Assembly: GCF_015291885.1 (NCBI RefSeq)
Contig: NZ_CP036186.1
Coordinates: 1,815,001-1,879,000 of the forward strand
Length of the DNA: 64,000 nucleotides
Source of the DNA: Stutzerimonas stutzeri
GTDB taxonomy: Bacteria > Pseudomonadota > Gammaproteobacteria > Pseudomonadales > Pseudomonadaceae
Direction: 5' to 3'
The notes below the pieces were generated by a model. That model saw only the letters and a list, made by a program, of their open reading frames with translations. It searched no databases and had not been told where the DNA came from. This document shows, in pieces, positions 24,895 to 33,191 of the stretch; the stretch's first letter is position 1; every line of letters starts with the position of its first letter. A program made the position numbers and the translations under genes.

Positions 24895-25134
24895 ATGGAA
24901 TTGCCCAATAAAGACCTCGGCACTCTGTTCGAGCAGCTTGGTCTGGATTCCGATCCGGCCAGTATTGACGCCTTCATCGGCAAGCACGGCCCATTGCCGG
25001 AGGGTGTTCGCTTGGCGGACGCGCCGTTCTGGAACGATTCACAGCGTGCGCTGCTGCGCGACGAATGGGCAGAGGACGCGGAGTGGGCGCCGATTGTCGA
25101 TGAGCTGAATGTGCGCATGCACGAAAGCGGATGA
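24895..25134 (+). CDS. DUF2789 family small protein
   Basis: A 79-residue acidic protein of the DUF2789 family, with the family start MELPNKDLGTLFEQLGL and the central FIGKHGPLPEGVRLADAPFW. A strong ribosome site (AAGGAGAAATTC) precedes ATG 24895. Function is unknown. It begins a 4-kb stretch made mainly of small stress-like proteins and is followed by a GC-rich hairpin at 25141-25166. Confidence 0.85.
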   Translation: MELPNKDLGTLFEQLGLDSDPASIDAFIGKHGPLPEGVRLADAPFWNDSQRALLRDEWAEDAEWAPIVDELNVRMHESG

Positions 25135-25140
25135 TCTGCG

Positions 25141-25166
25141 CGGGCTGCGGCGGTTGTCGCAGCCCG
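25141..25166. terminator. Hairpin between DUF2789 and DUF3597 genes
   Basis: CGGGCTGCG (25141-25149) pairs with CGCAGCCCG (25158-25166) around an 8-base loop in the convergent space between the two genes. It can act in either direction, but no clear T-run adjoins it. Confidence 0.55.
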
Positions 25167-25213
25167 CTGTCCCGTCGGCTTTCGTCAGTTCAAAGCCAAT
25201 AATGCTGGCGAGC

Positions 25214-25609
25214 TCAGTCGAGCAGCTCGGCCGGTACGTTACCGCCATTCTCGGCAAGCTTTTTCAATACCGTTTTGTGCAGCCACATATTCATTTGAGC
25301 GGAGTCGCTCATTTTGTCGGCCGGGCAGCCAAGCTCGGTGGCCAGTTCCTTGCGCGCCGTCAGGCTGCTGTCCAGACCGAGTAACTTCAGAAGATCGACG
25401 ATCGACGTACGCCAGTTAAGCTTTTCCGGGTGGTTGCCCGCCATGCCGTCGAGCTTGGCTGCTACGTCAACCTGATCGACCGCTGGAGACGCTGGTGCGC
25501 CTGCACCGCCTGTTGAGGCCTCCGGCGGCGTGGTGGGCGCGGTGGAATCGGGCGCAGCGTGCGCGCTGCCTAGGCCGATCTTTTCGAGAATGGAGTTGAA
25601 AAAGCCCAT
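25214..25609 (-). CDS. DUF3597 family protein (copy 1)
   Basis: A 131-residue protein with an N-terminal helix MGFFNSILEKIGLG, a low-complexity Ala/Pro/Thr linker (about 18-45) and a conserved C-terminal domain (WRTSIVDLLKLLGLD, ELATELGCP, SAQMNMWLHKTVLKKLAENGG). GGAGGCTCCC-type sequence precedes ATG 25609. The C-terminal domain resembles a LysM-adjacent or helical DUF3597 domain of unknown role. A second copy at 27891-28352 shares most of the domain, differing mainly in the linker. Confidence 0.85.
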   Translation of the reverse strand: MGFFNSILEKIGLGSAHAAPDSTAPTTPPEASTGGAGAPASPAVDQVDVAAKLDGMAGNHPEKLNWRTSIVDLLKLLGLDSSLTARKELATELGCPADKMSDSAQMNMWLHKTVLKKLAENGGNVPAELLD

Positions 25610-25850
25610 GGGAGCCTCCTGTTATCGTGAGTGATGAGCCGTGGCTCGCAGATTAGGACCGCTGGCGTCCTGATTCGTCGCGTATCCAGTGGCCTGTGGC
25701 GCACTGGATTGATCCTGCCGGGGGACTGCGTCGGCAGCGCCGGGCAATCGAGTTGAAACCCCTATGCAGGCACGTGGGCCGTTCTTGCCTGGCGTCGCTC
25801 GTGCTGTAACTGTGGCACGGCTAGAATGCCGTTTTGCCTCAGGAGCCACC

Positions 25851-26669
25851 ATGAGCGAGCCGACCCCCCACGACCTCGATCTCGACGCCCGCTACGCCTG
25901 TGCCAAAAGCCTCGCCCTGGAAGCTGCCCAGTTGGGCATGGATTTCTACCGGCAGCGCGAGACGCTGGATGTGGAGCACAAGGGCAACGACCGTCAGGAT
26001 GTGGTCAGCATCGCCGACAAGAGCATCGAGGATTTCATTCGTGGACGCCTTGCCGAACAGTTTCCGCAGGACGGTTTTCTCGGCGAGGAGAGTGGTTCGG
26101 CTGATCTCAAGGCCCGTTGCGTCTGGGTGATCGATCCTATCGACGGCACGGCCTGCTTCGTTAATGGCCTGCACAACTGGTGCGTTTCCATTGGCTTGCT
26201 GGTTGACGGCGAGCCGCATATCGGCGCGATCGCCGACCCAAACCATGACGAGCTGTTCCACGGCTGCCAGGGGCGAGGCGCTTACGTCAACGAAACGCCA
26301 CTCAAGGCCAGCGCTGCGCTGCATGTCCGCGAGGGGCTGACGGGGGCGGGCACGTTCCACCCGCGGGGCAAGGAACACTTCATCCCGTTCCTGGAAAAAC
26401 TGCTGGCCGAAGGTGGGATGTTCATCCGCAATGGCTCCGGCGCGTTGATGACTGCCTATGTCGCTGCAGGTCGATTGATCGGCTATTACGAAACTGAACT
26501 CAAGAGTTGGGATTGCCTTGCCGGGCTGGTGCTGGTGGCCGAGGCGGGTGGGCTGCGTAACGACTTCTTCCGCAACGATGGGCTACTCAAGGGCAACCCG
26601 TATCTGGTCGCAGCGCCCGGTGTGTACCGGCAGCTGGCCGAGCTGATCGGTCCTTCGCTGGACGCTTGA
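25851..26669 (+). CDS. Inositol monophosphatase family phosphatase (HisN-like)
   Basis: A 272-residue Mg2+-dependent phosphatase. Metal and catalytic motifs are DVVSIADKSIEDFI, FLGEESGS (Glu ligands), WVIDPIDGTACFVNG (Asp-Pro-Ile-Asp-Gly-Thr) and the C-terminal SWDCLAGLVLVAEAGG. Family members dephosphorylate inositol monophosphate, histidinol phosphate or 3'-phosphoadenosine phosphate; the sequence does not decide which. The usual suhB is elsewhere, so HisN-like or other substrates are possible. AGGAG lies 6 bases before ATG 25851; an upstream in-frame start at 25764 is rejected. It is divergent from the DUF3597 gene. Confidence 0.88.
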   Translation: MSEPTPHDLDLDARYACAKSLALEAAQLGMDFYRQRETLDVEHKGNDRQDVVSIADKSIEDFIRGRLAEQFPQDGFLGEESGSADLKARCVWVIDPIDGTACFVNGLHNWCVSIGLLVDGEPHIGAIADPNHDELFHGCQGRGAYVNETPLKASAALHVREGLTGAGTFHPRGKEHFIPFLEKLLAEGGMFIRNGSGALMTAYVAAGRLIGYYETELKSWDCLAGLVLVAEAGGLRNDFFRNDGLLKGNPYLVAAPGVYRQLAELIGPSLDA

Positions 26670-26852
26670 GCACTCTCGTTCGTCGCACAGCGTGGGCTGG
26701 GCGCTACGGGATGCGCAGCCTGTGCTATACCGATCTGACGCGCTGGGCCGGCGAAACGGTCCGTTCATCACAGGGGGACCAATCGGCTGTCCATCGGACC
26801 AGAGTGAACTGCGTGATCTGATGGCTGCCCGCACAGAGCGAGGTAAACGATC

Positions 26853-27113
26853 ATGAGCATGATGCAATGCACCTACCGCGACCACCTCATCACCGCCGAA
26901 GTTATGGAATATCCCGGCACCCCGACACCCTGGGCGGGTGGTTGTCGGATCACCGATAGCGCCGGGCACACGACTCGTCGCCTGCCTCTCCCGCTCGAGC
27001 ACGCGTTCATGGCTGAACTGGAAAAGGCTCAGCGTGTGTCCATCGCCCACGGCAAATGGCTGGTGGACCAGCACCTTGATCACGGTCGACAGCTGTTTCA
27101 GCAGGCGGCGTAG
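26853..27113 (+). CDS. Hypothetical 86-residue protein
   Basis: A small soluble protein (MSMMQCTYRDHLI start, hydrophilic LPLPLEHAFMAELEKAQR centre, DHGRQLFQQAA end). AGGTAAACGATC lies before ATG 26853, a moderate ribosome site, and codon use is like that of neighbours. I recognise no domain. It stands alone, with 183 bases upstream and 322 downstream free of genes. Confidence 0.6.
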   Translation: MSMMQCTYRDHLITAEVMEYPGTPTPWAGGCRITDSAGHTTRRLPLPLEHAFMAELEKAQRVSIAHGKWLVDQHLDHGRQLFQQAA

Positions 27114-27435
27114 CAATACCGGATGTCCTTCGTCGACGCGTCGGGTGCTTTCCACCCGGCGCGCTTTCATTGCGCAGGGTGCGCGCCGAGCGTGACCATC
27201 TGGCGAAGCGCACTTGTGTAGGAAAAATTCTCTGCTGACGGCCGTGCGTGAATCTAGCGCTTTACGTCGATAACGGCAGCGATCCGGCTAAGTTTCGGAT
27301 AGCAAAGCGAAAACTGCTCGTTGCAAAGACAACTTCGGCGACATCTTGCCCGTTGCTTAATAAGCAAAACGGTGGCATAGCTATCAGCAAGCCACCCGAA
27401 AGGGCGGTGCTCATAAGCGGAAGTAAGGACGACTT
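27114..27435. other. Gene-free region upstream of second HPF-like gene
   Basis: No convincing gene lies in these 322 bases. The first part holds GC-rich partial repeats near 27150-27200. The second part is AT-richer and contains the perfect palindrome at 27353-27367 and a small hairpin at 27391-27408 (CCACCC/GGGCGGTG) just before the ribosome site of the HPF-like gene, so it probably carries that gene's promoter and leader. Confidence 0.5.
27353..27367. promoter_or_regulatory. 15-bp palindrome, candidate operator of HPF-like gene
   Basis: TTGCTTA-A-TAAGCAA is a perfect inverted repeat 69 bases before the start codon of the HPF-like gene. It is embedded in an AT-rich stretch, as expected for a repressor or activator site. 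The regulator is unknown. Confidence 0.45.
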
Positions 27436-27849
27436 ATGCAAATCCAGGTTCACAGCGATAACCACATCGAAGGCAGTGCCCGTCTGGCTGATTGGGTCAG
27501 TGCCAGTGTCGCCAGCAAGCTGGACCGGTACGACGACGAGTTGACTCGTGTAGTCGTACACCTCAACGACGAAAATGGTGACAAGGCCGGTGCCCAAGAC
27601 AAGCGCTGCCAGATCGAAGCGCGCCCTAAGGGCCTGCAGCCGATCTCAGTCACCCACAAGGCCGAATCGCTGGAGTTGGCCGTCGATGGTGCGGTAGACA
27701 AACTCAATAACGCACTCGCTCACCAGTTCGGCAAGTTGCGTAGTAAGCGTCCCGGCGCTCAGCCGCAGATGATCGATGGCGCCGTTGCCGGTCGCGATGC
27801 GCTGCTCGAGGAAGATTTCCTCGCAGACGAGCAGGTCCGTAACTCATAA
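27436..27849 (+). CDS. HPF/RaiA-like ribosome-associated protein (copy 2)
   Basis: A 137-residue HPF-family protein with the same core as the gene at 1346-1660 (VVHLNDENGDKAGAQDKRCQIEA, VTHKAESLELAVDGAVDKL) plus a C-terminal acidic extension (about 100-137, ending DEQVRNS). AAGTAAGGACGACTT precedes ATG 27436. The tail is absent from copy 1 and may influence partner choice. The family binds the 30S subunit and helps ribosomes enter a dormant state. It sits among small stress-type genes and ends at a strong bidirectional terminator. Confidence 0.85.
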   Translation: MQIQVHSDNHIEGSARLADWVSASVASKLDRYDDELTRVVVHLNDENGDKAGAQDKRCQIEARPKGLQPISVTHKAESLELAVDGAVDKLNNALAHQFGKLRSKRPGAQPQMIDGAVAGRDALLEEDFLADEQVRNS

Positions 27850-27858
27850 GCTCTAGGT

Positions 27859-27884
27859 AAGGGCCTTCCGAGAGGAAGGCCCTT
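27859..27884. terminator. Bidirectional intrinsic terminator
   Basis: AAGGGCCTTCC (27859-27869) and GGAAGGCCCTT (27874-27884) form an 11-bp perfect stem with a GAGA loop between the HPF-like gene and the convergent DUF3597 gene. Confidence 0.85.
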
Positions 27885-27890
27885 CTCACA

Positions 27891-28352
27891 TCAGTGCAGC
27901 AGTTCTGGCGGGATGCTGCCGCCGTTCTCAGCTAATTTCTTCATTACCGCCCGGTGCAGCCACATGTTCATCTGCGCCGAGTCCGCCATCTCTGCCGGTG
28001 GGCAGCCAAGCTCCGTAGCAAGCTCTCGGCGCGCCTCCATACTGCTGTCCAGTCCAAGCAATTTCAGCAAATCGACGATAGATGAGCGCCAGTTGAGCGC
28101 TTCGGGGTGCTGCGCCGCCTTCGCTTCCAGTTGTGCCACGACGTCTACGCCGCTTGCAGTGGTTGCAGACTGATTCAGGTCCATGTGCGGCGCGATGGTT
28201 GCGTTGTCGGTGGTTGTAGGTGTGTTGCTCAGCGTGATGCCTTCGGCACTCGAGTGCGTGGCGTCGGCCGCAGGTACATCGGCTTTGCGTTGTGCTTCGT
28301 TGGAAACATCGCCCAGGCCGAGCTTTGCCTTGATCGAATCGAAAAGTCCCAT
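27891..28352 (-). CDS. DUF3597 family protein (copy 2)
   Basis: A 153-residue paralogue of the gene at 25214-25609. The N-terminal helix is MGLFDSIKAKLGLGDV, a long Ser/Thr/Ala linker follows and the C-terminal domain (WRSSIVDLLKLLGLD, ELATELGCP, SAQMNMWLHRAVMKKLAENGGS) is nearly the same as in copy 1. ATG 28352 has AAGGAGAACGGAC upstream, so the longer frame from 28382 is rejected. Two copies 2.3 kb apart suggest local duplication with linker divergence. Function unknown. Confidence 0.85.
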   Translation of the reverse strand: MGLFDSIKAKLGLGDVSNEAQRKADVPAADATHSSAEGITLSNTPTTTDNATIAPHMDLNQSATTASGVDVVAQLEAKAAQHPEALNWRSSIVDLLKLLGLDSSMEARRELATELGCPPAEMADSAQMNMWLHRAVMKKLAENGGSIPPELLH

Positions 28353-28436
28353 GTCCGTTCTCCTTGCTGTGGATGTACGCATTCGACAGCACAGCAGAGC
28401 GCGCCATTCGCTTCCGCGGGTCGGGTATTCGGGGTG

Positions 28437-28805
28437 TCAGCCGTGTTCCAGCCAGGCGCTGGCCTCGGCTTCCTGATGCAGGTCGAAGGCTTTGATGGTC
28501 AATCCGGGAATTAGCGCGCCTTCGACTTCACTCGCTTTGCGCAGCCATTCCTTGCCGGCGACCACCGCGCAGCGGTCGAAGCGGCGAATGAAACGGAAAA
28601 GTTGTGGTAGTCGGGACAGCTCAACCCCGACGGCGCCAAGCGTAGGCAGGTCGAAGTCGCCGATGCGGTAGAGCATTCGGCCATGGCTGATGCCTTCTGA
28701 CTTGAATAGCAAGTCATCCAGCGCCGCGCGCATGGCCTGGCTGTCGAGCTTGCCGGAGAAGTCGATATCGATACGGTTTTCGCCTCTGCGCGATACCTGA
28801 AACAT
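28437..28805 (-). CDS. SpoIIAA-like STAS/SEC14-fold protein
   Basis: A 122-residue protein with beta-alpha alternation (RIDIDFSGKLDSQAMRAALDDLL, LYRIGDFDLPTLGAVGVELSRLP, CAVVAGKEWLRKASEVEGALIPGL) typical of the SpoIIAA-like STAS family (PF11964 type). Members are often small cytosolic proteins of stress or membrane-associated regulation, and no partner kinase is visible nearby. ATG 28805 starts MFQVSRRGENRI. It ends the small stress-protein cluster and is transcribed away from the chemoreceptor gene. Confidence 0.78.
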   Translation of the reverse strand: MFQVSRRGENRIDIDFSGKLDSQAMRAALDDLLFKSEGISHGRMLYRIGDFDLPTLGAVGVELSRLPQLFRFIRRFDRCAVVAGKEWLRKASEVEGALIPGLTIKAFDLHQEAEASAWLEHG

Positions 28806-29100
28806 GATCAGACCCTCGTTCGATCAGTGTTCTGCGAGTGGTCCTCGCGTCCCCCCTGACCATAGCCGTTGCGTCCAACTCTGGCCAAAAAATGCACGCA
28901 TCCTCGACTTTTTTTGATCTGGGTCAGCATGTGCCTTGAATGTCCGTGAGCGAAAGAAACCGCTCGGAGCCTCGTCGTTGCTGAGTTTCGCCATAGGTGA
29001 TCAGCGGTATCAAGTTGCACTGGCCGCCGCCGATAACAGAGCAAGTGCGACGCCATTCTGCGGTGGCGTCGCTTTCTTTTTCTGCAGTGGGACATCCCCA

Positions 29101-30696
29101 ATGACCAGCACCTTGGCAAACGTCATACAGTCCATATTGCGCGGACTTGGTCTGCGTACCATCAACCTCCAGTTCTTCTTTTCCTACAGCCTGATCTTTC
29201 TCTGTGCCGCTCTGACTGCCGGCGTGCTGTTCATGTCCGCCAAGGACGCCAGCCAGATCGACATGGCCGGCGCACAGCGCATGCTCAGTCAGAAAATGAT
29301 GAAGGAAGCGCTTTTAGCGGCCCAAGGCATTGGAAGCCCGGCGGAAGTGGACAAGACTATCCAGCGTTTTGAGCAGTCGCATCGCTTGCTGATGGTTGGT
29401 GATCGCGCACAGGGTATTGCCCCGGTGGAGCTGGCCAGCGCACAGCCGCATCTGCAGCGCGTCGATCAGATCTGGCAGCGATACCGTCCAGCCGTGCAGG
29501 CGCTGGCGGCAGGTCAGAGTGCTGACCTGAAGGCAGTTGCCACCGACTCCAACGACATTCTTGCGGCCGCCAACGAAGTGGTGTCGCTGATCTCCGCCGA
29601 GACTAACCGCAGCGCTTCCCAGCAACTCTGGGTAGCCCTGGGTTCGACCCTGTGCATCCTGCTGCTGGTGATTCTCGGCCGAATAGCCGGCATGAACTGG
29701 TTGATGCTGCAGATCGACGAACTGCGGGGGCGGCTGGAAAAAGTCAGCCAGGGCGACTTTTCGTCACCGCTGCAGGTGCGTCATGCCGACGACGAAATGG
29801 GCATGATCACGCTGGCCTACAACCGCTTGCTGGGACAGGTCGGTGAGATGATCAAGGGCGTGCGCCTGGCCGCTGACGAAGCCGATGTCCAGTGCGTTCG
29901 CATGGCGAGTCTGGCTGGTGACAGTGCGCGTAACGTGGAAGGGCAGCAGGCCGAAATCGATCAGGTCGCGACCGCCATGAATGAAATGCTCGCCACCTCT
30001 CAGGAAGTTGCGCGCAGCACCGTCGAAGCCGCCAATGCGGCGGATGTCGCCGAGCAGGAAACCAACTCCGGCAGCGCCGTGATGAACGCGTCGGTTGGGG
30101 CCATCCGCACCCTCAGCGGTCATGTGGATGGCCTGTCCGATGTCATGCAGCAGTTGGTGCAGGACAGCCATGAAATCGGCAAGGTACTCAACGTGATCAG
30201 CGGTATTGCCGAGCAGACCAACCTGCTGGCACTCAATGCGGCAATCGAGGCGGCGCGAGCTGGTGAGCAAGGGCGCGGCTTCGCAGTGGTGGCCGACGAG
30301 GTACGTAGCCTGGCAAGCCGCACTCAGAGCTCGGCCAAGGAGGTCAGCGTGTTGGTCGAACGGCTGCAGAGCCAGGCCACCCGCGCGGGTGAAGCCATGG
30401 ATGCGTCGCGCCAGAGCAGCACAGTCACGCTAACCCAGATCGAAGCGGCACAGCATGCGCTAGGTCAGATCGTGGGGGCGGTACAGACCATTCGCGGCAT
30501 GACCAATCAGATTGCCACCGCTGCCGAGGAGCAGTCGCAGGTGGCCGAGGACATGAACCAGTCGCTGACGCGTATCGCCCAGGTGGCCGATCAGGCCGCC
30601 GGCGTCACCCATGACACCGCGGAGTCGGGTAACACCATCATGCAGAGCATGAAAGGCCTCAAGTCGCTGACAGGGCGTTTCCGTCTCGAAGCGTGA
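29101..30696 (+). CDS. PilJ-domain methyl-accepting chemotaxis protein, likely nitrate receptor (McpN-like)
   Basis: A 531-residue transmembrane chemoreceptor. TM1 is [20 protein letters not shown] (about 27-46), the periplasmic PilJ-type domain follows with [18 protein letters not shown]2 is [18 protein letters not shown] (about 182-199), then HAMP and a long signalling domain with the invariant tip [20 protein letters not shown]. The AGAQRMLSQ segment resembles the nitrate-binding P-box of NarX/NarQ and the PilJ domain of P. aeruginosa McpN, so taxis to nitrate is likely and would suit a denitrifier. ATG 29101 is the first good start before TM1; the ribosome site is weak. No CheR-binding pentapeptide is seen at the C-terminus. 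Confidence 0.88.
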   Translation: MTSTLANVIQSILRGLGLRTINLQFFFSYSLIFLCAALTAGVLFMSAKDASQIDMAGAQRMLSQKMMKEALLAAQGIGSPAEVDKTIQRFEQSHRLLMVGDRAQGIAPVELASAQPHLQRVDQIWQRYRPAVQALAAGQSADLKAVATDSNDILAAANEVVSLISAETNRSASQQLWVALGSTLCILLLVILGRIAGMNWLMLQIDELRGRLEKVSQGDFSSPLQVRHADDEMGMITLAYNRLLGQVGEMIKGVRLAADEADVQCVRMASLAGDSARNVEGQQAEIDQVATAMNEMLATSQEVARSTVEAANAADVAEQETNSGSAVMNASVGAIRTLSGHVDGLSDVMQQLVQDSHEIGKVLNVISGIAEQTNLLALNAAIEAARAGEQGRGFAVVADEVRSLASRTQSSAKEVSVLVERLQSQATRAGEAMDASRQSSTVTLTQIEAAQHALGQIVGAVQTIRGMTNQIATAAEEQSQVAEDMNQSLTRIAQVADQAAGVTHDTAESGNTIMQSMKGLKSLTGRFRLEA

Positions 30697-30764
30697 TCAG
30701 GATGGAGATGAATCGGGAGGTGCTGCCAGTGTGGGGCGCCTGCTCGGCGTGGTAGGGGCTGCGT

Positions 30765-30789
30765 GTCCCCGCACATAGGGTGCGGGGAC
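30765..30789. repeat. 10-bp stem hairpin after chemoreceptor gene
   Basis: GTCCCCGCAC (30765-30774) and GTGCGGGGAC (30780-30789) form a perfect stem with a five-base loop in the convergent space between the chemoreceptor and ppiC. On the plus strand the stem is followed by A-residues, not T, so it is not a classical terminator in either direction. Confidence 0.6.
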
Positions 30790-30797
30790 AAAAAGGA

Positions 30798-31079
30798 TCA
30801 GTCCTGGCGGCTGGTCACTTCCAGCAGGTGATAACCGAACTGCGTCTTCACCGGGCCCTGCACTTCGTTGAGCGGGGCGCTGAACACTACGGTGTCGAAC
30901 TCCTTGACCATCTGGCCGGGGCCGAATGAACCCAGGTCACCGCCCTGACGGCTGGACGGGCAGGTGGAGTTGTCTTTGGCGACCTGAGCGAAGTCAGCGC
31001 CGCCTTCGATGGCTGCTTTGAGTTCGTTGCACTTTTCTTCGGTGGGAACCAGGATGTGGCGGGCGGTAGCGCGTGCCAT
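30798..31079 (-). CDS. ppiC: Parvulin peptidyl-prolyl cis-trans isomerase C
   Basis: A 93-residue single-domain parvulin, close to E. coli PpiC. It contains ARHILVPTEEKCNELK, GADFAQVAKDNSTCPSSRQGGDLGSF, GQMVKEFDTVVFS and the terminal TQFGYHLLEV, with the catalytic Cys (in STCPS) and His residues. It catalyses proline isomerisation in the cytoplasm, having no signal peptide. ATG 31079 matches the family start. It stands alone and is transcribed away from the polyphosphate kinase gene. Confidence 0.94.
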   Translation of the reverse strand: MARATARHILVPTEEKCNELKAAIEGGADFAQVAKDNSTCPSSRQGGDLGSFGPGQMVKEFDTVVFSAPLNEVQGPVKTQFGYHLLEVTSRQD

Positions 31080-31179
31080 GAGGGTCTACTCCAGTGGGAA
31101 AGCTGCGAGCCTACCGGAATTGCTCGGTGAATCAAACGCCGCCGGTAACCATCAGCAATGATGGCGTCTCGCATCGCTT

Positions 31180-31197
31180 TGGTCATGATCCGGTCAT
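31180..31197 (+). promoter_or_regulatory. Candidate Pho box upstream of PPK2 gene
   Basis: TGGTCAT-GATC-CGGTCAT reproduces the two 7-bp direct repeats with 4-base spacing of the PhoB site (CTGTCAT-N4-CTGTCAT), with 11 of 14 repeat positions matching. It lies 74 bases before the PPK2 start codon, a normal promoter distance. Confidence 0.55.
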
Positions 31198-31270
31198 CGG
31201 CACTGGCTAGCGTGAACCAAGGCCACCCAAGCGCGTGGCTGTACCTTCTCACGCTTACGGATGACCGCCG

Positions 31271-32197
31271 ATGACCGACGACCTGCACAGCTCGCTCAAT
31301 GTCTATCAACATCTGCTCCACGACTTTCAGGACAGCCTCGACGAAGAGCTGGAGATGGAGTTGGACGACGTGCGCATGGATGCGCTGATCGCCCGCGAAG
31401 GCGCGCCGCAACCCTCGGATACGGGGTTGTCCCGACGGGTTTATTTCTCTGAGTTACTGCGACTGCAAGGCGAACTGGTCAAGCTTCAAGACTGGATCGT
31501 GCATAACAATGTCCGCGTGGTTGTTCTCTTCGAAGGCCGCGACGCCGCTGGAAAGGGCGGGGTTATCAAACGCGTCACTCAGCGGCTCAATCCGCGGATC
31601 TGCCGCGTCGCTGCTTTGCCTGCGCCCAACGACCGTGAGCGCACCCAATGGTATTTCCAGCGATACGTTTCGCACCTGCCCGCCGCAGGCGAAATGGTTC
31701 TGTTCGACCGCAGCTGGTACAACCGCGCCGGTGTCGAGAAGGTGATGGATTTTTGTACTGATGATGAGTACGAAGAGTTCTTCCGCTCGGTCCCGGAGTT
31801 CGAGCGGATGCTGGTGCGCTCGGGAATCATCCTGATCAAGTACTGGTTTTCCATCTCGGATGAAGAACAGAACCGTCGCTTTCTGGCGCGCATCCACGAT
31901 CCGCTCAAACAGTGGAAGCTAAGCCCCATGGATCTCGAGTCCCGGCGGCGCTGGGAGGCTTACACGCGCGCCAAGGAGATCATGCTCGAGCGCACTCACA
32001 TTGATGTTGCGCCCTGGTGGATCGTCGAGGCCGACGACAAGAAGCGCGCGCGCTTGAATTGCATCAGCCATCTGCTGAGCCAGCTTCCCTATGGCGAGGT
32101 GGAGCGGACGCCGGTGAAGCTGCCTGAGCGGGTTTACAACCCGGACTACCTACGCAATCCGGTGGCCGACAGCATGATCGTACCAACGGTCTACTGA
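31271..32197 (+). CDS. ppk2: Polyphosphate kinase 2 (class I PPK2)
   Basis: A 308-residue PPK2-family kinase that transfers phosphate between polyphosphate and nucleoside diphosphates (usually GDP or ADP to the triphosphate). Motifs are the Walker A FEGRDAAGKGGVIK (about residue 88), the lid-type RVAALPAPNDRERTQWYFQRY, Walker B FDRSWYNRAGVEKVMDF, and the C-terminal DPLKQWKLSPMDLESRRRWEAYT. The single domain and N-terminal acidic extension fit class I. A Pho-box candidate lies upstream, and the convergent genes encode a PstS-like protein and an Na/Pi transporter, so the locus concerns phosphate storage and uptake. The start at 31271 is preferred to an ATG at 31261 in another frame. Confidence 0.92.
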   Translation: MTDDLHSSLNVYQHLLHDFQDSLDEELEMELDDVRMDALIAREGAPQPSDTGLSRRVYFSELLRLQGELVKLQDWIVHNNVRVVVLFEGRDAAGKGGVIKRVTQRLNPRICRVAALPAPNDRERTQWYFQRYVSHLPAAGEMVLFDRSWYNRAGVEKVMDFCTDDEYEEFFRSVPEFERMLVRSGIILIKYWFSISDEEQNRRFLARIHDPLKQWKLSPMDLESRRRWEAYTRAKEIMLERTHIDVAPWWIVEADDKKRARLNCISHLLSQLPYGEVERTPVKLPERVYNPDYLRNPVADSMIVPTVY

Positions 32198-32207
32198 TTC
32201 ACCCGTC

Positions 32208-33170
32208 TCACTTGGCGCCGGTCGCATTTGCAGCCGGCGCTTCGCTGAGTGCCTCCAGGTTCTGCGCGTAGCGCTCGGCGCGCAGCGGCATGAACCCGGT
32301 GAAGTGGATCCAGGTCGGCAGGCCTTGAAGATAATGCTCAACGAAGGCTCTGGTAGCCGGCTTTCCCTGAAGGCTCCGCTCGCTCAGATAGATGAACAAC
32401 GGGCGGGTCAAGGGTTGGTATTGCGCCTCACTGACCGTATCAAGCGTCGGATAGACCGGGCCCTTGCCGCTGTCGATTGCAAGCAGCTTCAGCTCATCCC
32501 AATGTCGGTGATAAGCGCCAATACCGAAGAAGCCGAGCGCATCCGGCTCGGCAGCGATGCCGGCGGCCAGCTCCTCCTCGTTCTCGCTGGCGGTGTAATC
32601 CTGACGGCTTCGATGAGCCTCTCCGACAACCTCTTCGGTGAACACATCGTAAGTGCCCGAGTCCTGCCCGCGACCGAACAGCTTCACCGGGCGATCGGGC
32701 CAGCCCGCACGAACCTGGCTCCATTGCATTACCTTGCCCTCCGCGGCCGGGGCCCAGAGCTTTTTCAGCTCCTCGACCGTGATGTCGGTTGCCCAGTCAT
32801 TACTCGGGTGTACGACCACGGTGATTGCGTCCATCGCCAGCGGTATCTCGCGATAACCAATGCCGTTCTCCGCGCAAAGCGCTTGCTCTTCGCTGTTCAT
32901 CTCGCGAGAAGCGTCGTTGATGTCCGTCTCGCCAGCGCAGAAGCGGCGAAAACCCGCGCTGGTTCCGGAGAATGATACGTCGATGGGGTGGCCCGGCTGC
33001 GCACGCTGAAAACGGCGCATCGCTTCAAGGGTGAGTGGATAGACGGTGCTGGAGCCATCGATGACGAGCCCTCCGGTGGCTGGCTCGGCAGCATTCGCGG
33101 ACGAGGTGAATGCAAGCTGTAAGCCGAGCGTGAGACTGATCAGCAGAAGCGGGCCGGGTTTGACGTGCAT
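32208..33170 (-). CDS. PstS-like phosphate-binding protein
   Basis: A 320-residue periplasmic binding protein with a signal peptide (LLLISLTLGLQLAFTSSANAAEP, cleaved near residue 28). The ligand loop LVIDGSSTVYPLT, the SFSGTSAGFRRFCAGETDIN segment and GRGQDSGTYDVF are typical of PstS/SphX proteins, in which these residues cradle phosphate. No pst ABC genes are adjacent; instead it is 21 bases after a small coiled-coil gene and near an Na/Pi symporter, suggesting it could present phosphate to that symporter or act as a sensor. This is inference. Transcription converges with PPK2. Confidence 0.88.
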   Translation of the reverse strand: MHVKPGPLLLISLTLGLQLAFTSSANAAEPATGGLVIDGSSTVYPLTLEAMRRFQRAQPGHPIDVSFSGTSAGFRRFCAGETDINDASREMNSEEQALCAENGIGYREIPLAMDAITVVVHPSNDWATDITVEELKKLWAPAAEGKVMQWSQVRAGWPDRPVKLFGRGQDSGTYDVFTEEVVGEAHRSRQDYTASENEEELAAGIAAEPDALGFFGIGAYHRHWDELKLLAIDSGKGPVYPTLDTVSEAQYQPLTRPLFIYLSERSLQGKPATRAFVEHYLQGLPTWIHFTGFMPLRAERYAQNLEALSEAPAANATGAK

Positions 33171-33191
33171 GCTGTCGTTCCTCTCTATGGA

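Noticed and set aside
27248..27544. A 98-codon frame upstream of and overlapping the HPF-like gene
   Set aside because: It overlaps the true gene in another frame, has no ribosome site and its codon use is atypical.
30765..30789. Hairpin after the chemoreceptor as an intrinsic terminator
   Set aside because: The adjoining bases are A on the plus strand and precede the stem on the minus strand, so neither direction has stem plus U-run.
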